Part shown: piece after piece, positions 58,359 through 64,000 of the stretch
How the letters are laid out: each line of letters starts with the position of its first letter
How positions within the stretch are numbered: the stretch's first letter is position 1
Origin: Niallia alba
GTDB taxonomy: Bacteria; Bacillota; Bacilli; Bacillales; Cytobacillaceae
Reading direction: 5' to 3'
Assembly (NCBI RefSeq): GCF_012933555.1
Contig: NZ_JABBPK010000001.1
Coordinates: 2,148,001-2,212,000, forward strand
Length of the DNA: 64,000 nt
Notes under the pieces: generated by a model
Seen by the model: only the letters and a program-made list of their open reading frames with translations
What the model was told of the DNA's origin: nothing
The model's database searches: none
Position numbers and translations under genes: made by a program

Positions 58359-59588
58359 ATGGAAGCTATGATTGAACGGTGTGCAGGCCTAGATGTACAC
58401 CAAGAAACAGTAGTTGCTTGTGTTTTATTTGGTTCATTAGATAAAAAACCAAATAAAGAGATTCAAACCTTTCCAACAACCACAAGTGGCCTTTTGGCAC
58501 TTAGCGACTGGCTATCCTCACACAAAATAACGGATGCTGTAATGGAAAGTACCGGTGTATATTGGAAGCCCGTTTGGAATGTTATAGAATGTGACTTCCA
58601 ATTAATCCTCGCCAATGCCCAACATGTTAAAAATGTTCCCGGAAGGAAAACAGACGTAAAAGATGCGGAGTGGTTAGCTAAACTTTTGCGTTCTGGACTA
58701 ATTGAAAAAAATTTTGTACCGCCCAAAGAAATTCGTGATTTGCGAGATTTAACCCGGTATCGTAAAAAACTCATCCATACACGAACTTCTGAGCGCAATC
58801 GAATCCACAAAATTCTACAGGATGCAAATATTAAACTAACTTCTGTTTTATCTGACATTTTTGGTGTCACTGGTTGTCGCATTATTGAAGCCCTAATAAA
58901 CGGCGAAAAAATAGGTGTGTTTGAACTTCAACAAATGGTTGATTCAAGAGTTAAGGCGAGCACAACAGATATTGCAGAAGCCCTTAACGGTGGAATACGT
59001 AAACATCATATTGATATGTTACGTTTCCATTGGGACCATATCAATCACATCGATGAAACAATCGAAAAAGTAGTTGAACGCATAGACCAAGCGCTTATTC
59101 CTTATCAAGAGGAGTGCGAACTACTAGATACCATACCGGGTGTGGATAAAAATGCATCCGCAATCTTTATAGCTGAAATGGGTGTAGACATGTCAGTATT
59201 TAAAAGTTCTAAACATCTAGCCTCATGGGCTGGAGTGAGTCCAGGAAATTATGAGAGTGCCGGTAAAAAAAAAACAGGTAAAACTCAGTACGGAAACAAA
59301 TCATTAAGAACCACCGCTGTTGAATGTTCCATGGCTACAGATAGACAGTATAATCGCATATCTGCACATAGAAAAAGAATTATGAAACGACAAGGAAAAT
59401 CGAAAGCACGGATCGCTTCCGCTCATTTAATCCTAACAATTGCTTACAATATTTTAAAAACAAGGCAACCATATCAGGAACTAGGCCCTGATTATGTTGA
59501 TCTCGAACAAAGTAAAGAACAAAAAATGATTCAATACTTAAAAAGGAAAGGGTATCGTATTGAACCCACTAATGAACAAATTGCTTAA
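58359..59588 (+). CDS. IS110-family transposase (DEDD recombinase)
   Basis: A 409-residue IS110-type transposase/bridge-RNA-guided recombinase. The N-terminal RuvC-like DEDD domain shows GLDVHQETVVACV (first Asp, ~10-22), the Glu in VMESTGVYWKP (~61-71) and GRKTDVKDAEWLAKLL (last Asp pair, ~94-109). The C-terminal Tnp_20 domain shows LLDTIPGVDKNASAIFIAEMG and the ASWAGVSPGNYESAGKKK block containing the catalytic Ser. ATG 58359 after TTGAGGTGAT. The gene is intact. Its last ~67 codons are repeated in the adjoining tandem copy. Confidence 0.95.
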   Translation: MEAMIERCAGLDVHQETVVACVLFGSLDKKPNKEIQTFPTTTSGLLALSDWLSSHKITDAVMESTGVYWKPVWNVIECDFQLILANAQHVKNVPGRKTDVKDAEWLAKLLRSGLIEKNFVPPKEIRDLRDLTRYRKKLIHTRTSERNRIHKILQDANIKLTSVLSDIFGVTGCRIIEALINGEKIGVFELQQMVDSRVKASTTDIAEALNGGIRKHHIDMLRFHWDHINHIDETIEKVVERIDQALIPYQEECELLDTIPGVDKNASAIFIAEMGVDMSVFKSSKHLASWAGVSPGNYESAGKKKTGKTQYGNKSLRTTAVECSMATDRQYNRISAHRKRIMKRQGKSKARIASAHLILTIAYNILKTRQPYQELGPDYVDLEQSKEQKMIQYLKRKGYRIEPTNEQIA

Positions 59589-60004
59589 TGAATAACAAAA
59601 GCACTATATTTAATCATTCCTAGCCTTTTAAAAAAGTTCAAATTTAGAAGGTTCAGCTTAGTGTTGCCTTTTACCTAAAGAGTTTTCATACAAAACGACA
59701 AGGAAAATCGAAAGCACGGATCGCTTCCGCTCATTTAATCCTAACAATTGCTTACAATATTTTAAAAACAAGGCAACCATATCAGGAACTAGGCCCTGAT
59801 TATGTTGATCTCGAACAAAGTAAAGAACAAAAAATGATTCAATACTTAAAAAGGAAAGGGTATCGTATTGAACCCACTAATGAACAAATTGCTTAATGAA
59901 TAACAAAAGCACTATATTTAATCATTCCTAGCCTTTTAAAAAAGTTCAAATTTAGAAGGTTCAGCTTAGTGTTGCCTTTTACCTAAAGAGTTTTCATACA
60001 AAAC
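59385..60004 (+). repeat. 308-bp tandem duplication of the IS 3' end
   Basis: Copy 1 is 59385-59692 and copy 2 is 59693-60000, beginning AAACGACAAGGAAAATCG, with AAAC repeated once more at 60001-60004. No mismatch was seen on reading. Each copy holds the last ~67 transposase codons plus ~105 bases of 3' non-coding end (including GTTCAGCTTAGTGTTGCC). The AAAC shared at the junctions suggests slippage or short-homology recombination, or a nested insertion. The 60005-60278 stretch beyond shows no gene. Confidence 0.92.
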
Positions 60005-60278
60005 ATACTTGTTTTTCATAGATATATTAATGCAAAATATAATTGTTAGTGCACCAATCAATAATGCATTTGAAAAAAACGGACAGAATAAAAGACTCAA
60101 TCAGGTTTAACAAGCTTTTTTTCTGACCATAATACGGATGATAGGTTAGGTTTGGATAATCTATTACAGCTTTAATAAAGTGACATTTCATACATATAGG
60201 AAGAATAGAGCAATTGTTAGAGAAAAATAATAGTTAGATAGCCAATGAGAATTAGGTGAAACCTACTAGTTCAAAGTC

Positions 60279-60307
60279 TTGACAATAAATTGGTACAACT
60301 ATACAAT
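60279..60307 (+). promoter_or_regulatory. rny promoter
   Basis: Perfect -35 TTGACA (60279-60284), exact 17-base spacer, TACAAT (60302-60307). The leader to rny is ~140 bases. The -10 box is inside the palindrome at 60301-60317. Confidence 0.7.
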
Positions 60308-60317
60308 TGAATTGTAT
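60301..60317. promoter_or_regulatory. OhrR-type palindromic operator over the rny -10 box
   Basis: ATACAATT-G-AATTGTAT is a perfect 8-1-8 palindrome. Its core TACAATT-N-AATTGTA is the form I recall for OhrR/MarR-family organic-peroxide regulators. It covers the -10 and start site of a strong promoter, ideal for repression. No ohrR or ohrA gene is in the window. Confidence 0.5.
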
Positions 60318-60454
60318 ATTTTACATTTTTATAAGTATGAAAACCTAGAAAACAAATTATATGACTAGGGAAATTCGATTGAAAAAAGGAACATTAAGCC
60401 AATACTTTTAAAATCGTAACAAACACAATTTGATAGCAAGAGGAGGTGAAAATG

Positions 60455-62023
60455 ATGGATCTAATAACACTCATCTCCATTTTGCTTATTCTAATCGTTA
60501 TTGCCGTTGTTGGCTTTGTCGTATATTTTATTCGAAAGTCCAATGCTAATGCAAAAATTAGCAATGCAACCATGACTGCTGAACAAATTATTGAAAATGC
60601 AAAGCGTGAAGCAGACGCATTGAAAAAAGAAGCTTTGTTAGAAGCAAAGGATGAGATTCACAAGCTTCGTAGTGAAGCAGAACTAGAAGTTCGTGATCGA
60701 AGAAATGAACTACAAAAACAAGAAAATCGTTTATTGCAAAAAGAGGAGAATCTTGATCGCAAGGGAGAAGCGTTAGATAAACGTGAATCGGTTTTAGAAA
60801 AGAGGGACGATTCTCTTAATAAAAGACAACAGCATATGGAAGAGATGGAAAGCAAAGTGGACGAGATGGTTCGCAAGCAGCAAACAGAACTAGAGCGCAT
60901 TTCTGGCTTGACTCGAGAAGAGGCTAAGTCCATCATTTTAGAGCGTACAGAGCAAGAAGTTGCTCATGATATTGCGATAATGATTAAAGAAAGTGATACT
61001 AGAGCAAAAGAAGAAGCAGATAAAAAGGCTAAAGAAATTTTGTCACTTGCAATCCAACGATGTGCAGCTGATCATGTTGCAGAAACTACAGTTTCCGTTG
61101 TTAACCTTCCAAATGATGAAATGAAGGGTCGAATTATTGGTCGAGAAGGACGTAATATTCGCACACTTGAAACATTAACAGGAATTGACTTAATTATTGA
61201 TGATACACCAGAAGCAGTTATTCTATCTGGTTTTGATCCAATAAGACGCGAAACTGCAAGACTTGCGTTAGATAAGCTCGTTCAGGATGGTCGTATTCAT
61301 CCAGCTCGTATTGAAGAAATGGTTGATAAAGCACGTCGAGAAGTGGATGAACATATTCGTGAAATCGGGGAACAAACTACGTTTGAGGTCGGTGTTCATG
61401 GGTTACATCCAGATTTAATCAAAATCCTTGGACGTCTAAAATTCCGTACAAGCTATGGACAAAATGTATTAAAGCACAGTATGGAAGTGGCACAATTATC
61501 AGGAATCTTAGCTGCTGAACTAGGGGAAGATCAAACCCTTGCCCGCAGAGCCGGCTTACTACATGACATTGGTAAAGCAATTGACCATGAAGTAGAGGGA
61601 AGCCATGTGGAAATTGGGGTTGAGCTTGCTACTAAGTATAAAGAACATCCTGTTGTAATCAATAGTATCGCATCCCATCATGGTGATACGGAACCAACTT
61701 CAATCATCGCTGTACTAGTAGCTGCTGCTGACGCACTTTCAGCTGCAAGACCAGGGGCGCGAAGAGAAACATTAGAAAACTATATTCGCCGTCTGGAAAA
61801 ACTAGAAGAAATTTCAGAATCTTATGATGGAGTAGAGAAATCATTCGCTATTCAAGCAGGTCGTGAGATTCGAATCATGGTGAAACCAGATCTTGTAGAT
61901 GATTTAGAGTCTCATCGATTAGCTCGCGATATTCGTAAGAAAATCGAAGAAGAACTTGATTATCCAGGTCATATAAAAGTAACCGTTATTCGGGAAACAA
62001 GAGCGGTTGAATATGCAAAATAA
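60455..62023 (+). CDS. rny: Ribonuclease Y
   Basis: RNase Y is the membrane-bound endoribonuclease that starts bulk mRNA decay in Bacillus. ATG 60455, six bases after AGGAGGTG, gives 522 residues; ATG 60452 and GTG 60446 are alternatives. An N-terminal membrane helix (~3-25) is followed by a long charged coiled coil (~30-190), a KH domain ([23 protein letters not shown], ~215-240) and the HD domain with [12 protein letters not shown] (~370) and ASHHGD. Together with pnp and rnjB the window encodes three major RNA-decay enzymes. A terminator follows. Confidence 0.97.
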   Translation: MDLITLISILLILIVIAVVGFVVYFIRKSNANAKISNATMTAEQIIENAKREADALKKEALLEAKDEIHKLRSEAELEVRDRRNELQKQENRLLQKEENLDRKGEALDKRESVLEKRDDSLNKRQQHMEEMESKVDEMVRKQQTELERISGLTREEAKSIILERTEQEVAHDIAIMIKESDTRAKEEADKKAKEILSLAIQRCAADHVAETTVSVVNLPNDEMKGRIIGREGRNIRTLETLTGIDLIIDDTPEAVILSGFDPIRRETARLALDKLVQDGRIHPARIEEMVDKARREVDEHIREIGEQTTFEVGVHGLHPDLIKILGRLKFRTSYGQNVLKHSMEVAQLSGILAAELGEDQTLARRAGLLHDIGKAIDHEVEGSHVEIGVELATKYKEHPVVINSIASHHGDTEPTSIIAVLVAAADALSAARPGARRETLENYIRRLEKLEEISESYDGVEKSFAIQAGREIRIMVKPDLVDDLESHRLARDIRKKIEEELDYPGHIKVTVIRETRAVEYAK

Positions 62024-62051
62024 AAAACGGTGCGATTGCACCGTTTTTTTG
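62023..62051 (+). terminator. Terminator after rny
   Basis: AAAAACGGTGC (62023-62033) pairs with GCACCGTTTTTTT (62038-62050) around GATT. Confidence 0.92.
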
Positions 62052-62166
62052 TATGAAAAAGCAAATAATTTCCGGAAGTTTAATTAGAGTCAAATGGGAT
62101 TGTGAACGAAAGGGAATTGTATGTTACACTGTTACATAGTGAAGAGTAGAAAGTAGGATAAAAGAC

Positions 62167-62964
62167 ATGCATATTTTATTTATTGGTGATGTTGTAGGTT
62201 CTATGGGCCGTGACATGATTAAAGAGTACGTACCAAAGCTAAAGGAAAAATATCGTCCACAGTTAACGATTATCAATGGGGAGAATGCTGCCGGTGGAAA
62301 AGGAATTACTGAGAAAATTTACCGAAGCTTTTTAGAAATTGGTGCTCAAGCGGTAACAATGGGAAACCATACATGGGATAATCGCGAAATATTTGAATTT
62401 ATCGATAAAGCGAAATATTTAGTAAGACCGGCAAATTTTCCTGAAAATAATCCAGGTAAAGGGATGGTCTTTGTTAAAATTAACGATATAGAAGTAGCAG
62501 TTATAAATTTACAAGGGCGGACTTTTATGAATCCGAGTGACGATCCATTTATCGTCATCGATCGTTTAGTTAATGAAGCGAAAAAACGTACCGATCTTAT
62601 TTTTGTTGACTTTCACGGAGAGGCAACAAGTGAAAAGCAAGCAATGGGATGGTATTTAGATGGAAAAGTTACAGCTGTTGTTGGAACACATACACATGTG
62701 CAAACAGCTGATAATCGCATTTTACCAAATGGAACAGCCTTTATGGCAGATGTCGGCATGACAGGTCCATATGATGCAATACTTGGTATGCAAAAGGAAT
62801 TAGTACTAAATCGCTTTTTAACAAATTTGCCAACACGATTTGAGCCGCCAAAAAGCGGGAGAGCTCAGTTAAGCGGCTGTCTAATTGAAGTGGATAACAA
62901 GACTGGCAAAGCGAAAAAAATCGAACGAATCTTAATTAATGACGATCATCCTTTTTATTCCTAA
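62167..62964 (+). CDS. ymdB: YmdB metallophosphoesterase (cyclic nucleotide phosphodiesterase)
   Basis: A 265-residue calcineurin-like phosphoesterase. The metal motifs are FIGDVVGSMGRD (Asp8), INGENAAGGKGI, MGNHTWDN (Asn/His ~67-69), DFHGEATSEKQAMGW and VGTHTHVQTAD (His pair). The B. subtilis protein hydrolyses 2',3'-cyclic nucleotides and affects biofilm and motility gene expression. It neighbours rny and spoVS as in B. subtilis. The start ATG 62167 lacks a strong AGGAGG (GTAGGATAAAAG upstream), so initiation may be weak. Confidence 0.94.
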   Translation: MHILFIGDVVGSMGRDMIKEYVPKLKEKYRPQLTIINGENAAGGKGITEKIYRSFLEIGAQAVTMGNHTWDNREIFEFIDKAKYLVRPANFPENNPGKGMVFVKINDIEVAVINLQGRTFMNPSDDPFIVIDRLVNEAKKRTDLIFVDFHGEATSEKQAMGWYLDGKVTAVVGTHTHVQTADNRILPNGTAFMADVGMTGPYDAILGMQKELVLNRFLTNLPTRFEPPKSGRAQLSGCLIEVDNKTGKAKKIERILINDDHPFYS

Positions 62965-63002
62965 TCGAATCCTCTCGTAAAGGCTTGATAAGTGCAACTA
63001 AT

Positions 63003-63049
63003 CATCAGTGGGATGAGGAAAAATCCCAACTGATGGAAATTTTCTTTAT
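63003..63049. repeat. Hairpin repeat family B, shorter copy
   Basis: CATCAGTGGGAT (63003-63014) pairs with ATCCC-A-ACTGATG (63023-63035), then GGAAATTTTCTTTAT. It has the same layout as 48421-48473, between ymdB and spoVS, and may serve as the ymdB terminator. Confidence 0.55.
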
Positions 63050-63104
63050 GGAAAATTAGCTCTTCCTTGAAAAATCAAATAATTTTCTAAGTTTTTATGT
63101 CCAA

Positions 63105-63132
63105 GCTGGAATATGTGTAATTAACTTGGAAT
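63105..63132 (+). promoter_or_regulatory. Candidate sigma-H promoter of spoVS
   Basis: GCTGGAATA (63105-63113), 12 bases, TTGGAAT (63126-63132) resembles sigma-H RnAGGAWWW / RnnGAAT with one mismatch in each box. A third TGGAAT lies at ~63143. spoVS is sigma-H dependent in B. subtilis. Confidence 0.4.
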
Positions 63133-63217
63133 ATAGTAACATTGGAATGATATATATCCTGATATGTTCATTAATCTTAATGTACATGCGGGGGGGTTAA
63201 ACAAGGAGGAGCTAGAA

Positions 63218-63478
63218 ATGGAGATATTAAAGGTTTCAGCAAAGTCTAGTCCCAATTCTGTAGCTGGTGCGCTTGCAGGTGTTCTACGAGAAAGAGGTGG
63301 AGCAGAAATCCAGGCAATTGGTGCAGGTGCATTAAATCAAGCGGTTAAAGCAGTTGCTATCGCAAGAGGATTTGTAGCACCTAGCGGAGTGGATTTAATT
63401 TGTATCCCTGCCTTCACTGATATCGTTATTGACGGTGAGGAAAGAACAGCCATCAAGCTCATTGTGGAGCCTAGATAA
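63218..63478 (+). CDS. spoVS: Stage V sporulation protein S
   Basis: SpoVS is a small Alba-fold nucleic-acid-binding protein needed for normal septation and later spore stages. ATG 63218 after AAGGAGGAGC gives 86 residues, exactly the family length (frame open from 63164 is not used). The sequence MEILKVSAKSSPNSVAGALAGVLRERG.AEIQAIGAGALNQAVKAVAIARGFVAPSGVDL is nearly invariant in spore formers. It follows rny-ymdB as in B. subtilis. Confidence 0.97.
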   Translation: MEILKVSAKSSPNSVAGALAGVLRERGGAEIQAIGAGALNQAVKAVAIARGFVAPSGVDLICIPAFTDIVIDGEERTAIKLIVEPR

Positions 63479-63570
63479 AGAGAAAATAAGATTAGATGAA
63501 AAATAAGAAAGTATGATTTTGATTACTTTCCCAATTTATCCCTTCTTATGAGTGGTATGCTCGGCCAAAA

Positions 63571-63754
63571 GAATCCTCTTGAGGGAGATTCTGTTTAGAA
63601 AAATAGAGCAAACCTCCGAAAAGGAGGGGGGTGTCTCATCAATAAGGTTTAGTCCCACAGCAAGAATGAAAAGTTGGAAAACGAACTTTCGCCAACTAGA
63701 CTCTTGACTCTGTGCGTAAGCAAACCGAATGAATGAGACGCCCTTTCTTTTTAT
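63571..63754 (+). ncRNA. Structured RNA candidate with terminator, upstream of dipeptidase
   Basis: The GAATC..GATTC (63571-63591) and CCTCC-GAAAA-GGAGG (63613-63627) hairpins come first. A long imperfect rod follows: GGGTGTCTCAT (63629-63639) with ATGAGACGCCC (63733-63743), then GGTTT/AAACC, CACAG/CTGTG, AAGA/TCTT and AGTTGG/CCAACT. A T-rich tail follows from 63744. It occupies most of the 434-base gap after spoVS. The family was not recognised. It could be a free small RNA or a regulated leader. Confidence 0.4.
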
Positions 63755-63756
63755 TT

Positions 63757-63806
63757 ATCTCACTCTTAACGGTCAATAAGAACTCCACTGATGGAAGTTT
63801 TCTTTA
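63757..63806. repeat. Hairpin repeat family B, internally deleted copy
   Basis: ATCTCACTCTTAACGGTCAATAAGAACTCCAC matches the left end of the 48354 copy and CTGATGGAAGTTTTCTTTAT its right end. The left arm of the central hairpin is missing. Confidence 0.55.
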
Positions 63807-63912
63807 TATAAGGATAGGATTAAATTGTTTGTAATTAATGATGTCTTGATGGAAAGCCGCCAAGATTTACATAGAAAAAGATAGAACATATTCGTATAGG
63901 AGTGAAGTTTTT

Positions 63913-64000
63913 TTGAAATACTTTGATGGGCATTGTGATGTATTATATAAAATGTTTATGGATAAAACAATCAATTTTCAGAATAGTGATAAGCTTCATG
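63913..64000 (+). CDS. Membrane dipeptidase (M19), N-terminal fragment
   Basis: An open frame runs off the window end from TTG 63913 after ATAGGAGTGAAG. The first 29 residues, MKYFDGHCDVLYKMFMDK..., carry DGHCDVL, matching the DGHxD metal motif near the start of renal-dipeptidase-like M19 peptidases of Bacillaceae. Neighbouring such a gene to spoVS is common in Bacillus relatives as I recall. B. subtilis instead has tdh there. Too short for more. Confidence 0.65.
   Translation, partial: MKYFDGHCDVLYKMFMDKTINFQNSDKLH

Larger units (their letters stand above)
58082..60004 (+). mobile_element. IS110-family insertion sequence with duplicated 3' end
   Basis: The transposase gene (58359-59588) is flanked by a ~280-base structured 5' region and a 3' non-coding end. 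IS110 elements lack terminal inverted repeats and usually make no target duplication, so the exact ends are not provable from one copy. The left bound is set after the recA terminator and the right bound at the end of the second tandem copy. It separates recA and rny, which in B. subtilis are separated by pbpX. Confidence 0.75.

Noticed and set aside
60005-60278. Remnant of pbpX between recA and rny
   Set aside because: No coherent frame or penicillin-binding motif (SxxK, KTG) was seen. The stretch is AT-rich non-coding DNA.

Overview
The window is about 64 kb of AT-rich (roughly one third G+C by eye) chromosome from a spore-forming Bacillaceae bacterium. This rests on the gene order, which follows the swrB-rpsB ... 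recA ... rny-ymdB-spoVS backbone known from Bacillus subtilis. It also rests on sporulation genes (dpaA/dpaB, spoIIIE, spoVS, ylxY), many TTG/GTG starts with strong AGGAGG ribosome sites, and PolC-type replication. The genus cannot be fixed from this sequence alone; Niallia/Cytobacillus-like relatives are a guess. Apart from one minus-strand gene (gpmA), every convincing gene is on the + strand.

Layout. 1-3.5 kb: end of swrB, then rpsB-tsf-pyrH-frr (translation and UMP kinase). 4-14.8 kb: uppS-cdsA-dxr-rseP-proS-polC (undecaprenyl and phospholipid precursors, MEP isoprenoid pathway, site-2 protease, prolyl-tRNA synthetase, replicase). 14.8-22.5 kb: rimP-nusA-rnpM-ylxQ-infB-ylxP-rbfA and truB-ribF (ribosome maturation, transcription elongation, initiation). 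22.6-28.2 kb: rpsO, pnp, ylxY, mlpA. 28.5-33.8 kb: dpaA-dpaB, asd, dapG, dapA. Together these make aspartate semialdehyde and dihydrodipicolinate and convert the latter to the spore solute dipicolinate. 34-41 kb: an amino-acid permease, RNase J2-type rnjB, tepA-ylzJ, a tandem-repeat tract and spoIIIE. 41.7-47.4 kb: GntR regulator ymfC followed by a complete BmpA/Nup-type nucleoside ABC importer. 47.5-48.3 kb: inverted gpmA. 48.7-55.3 kb: ymfF-ymfH-ymfI-ymfJ-ymfK-ymfM(rodZ)-pgsA. 55.5-58 kb: cinA-recA with an SOS box. 58.1-60 kb: an IS110-family insertion sequence with a duplicated 3' end. 60.3-63.5 kb: rny, ymdB, spoVS, then the start of a dipeptidase gene.

The coding content is mostly conserved housekeeping, so the unusual material lies between genes. 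There are two families of small dispersed elements. One is a GC-rich foldback element; some copies have transposon-like ends (GGCTGTTTTC) and 8-bp target duplications, one of which covers the cdsA stop codon. The other is a hairpin repeat around 48.4 and 63 kb. A 41-bp tandem repeat precedes spoIIIE. Several intergenic regions fold into long hairpins ending in U tracts. The most notable regulatory signals are a perfect palindrome matching the OhrR-type operator over the rny promoter and a palindrome over the rpsB promoter. Others are a weak-terminator hairpin in the rimP-nusA leader and a multi-hairpin region upstream of the IS110 transposase that may encode its bridge RNA. No rRNA, tRNA, CRISPR array or prophage was seen.
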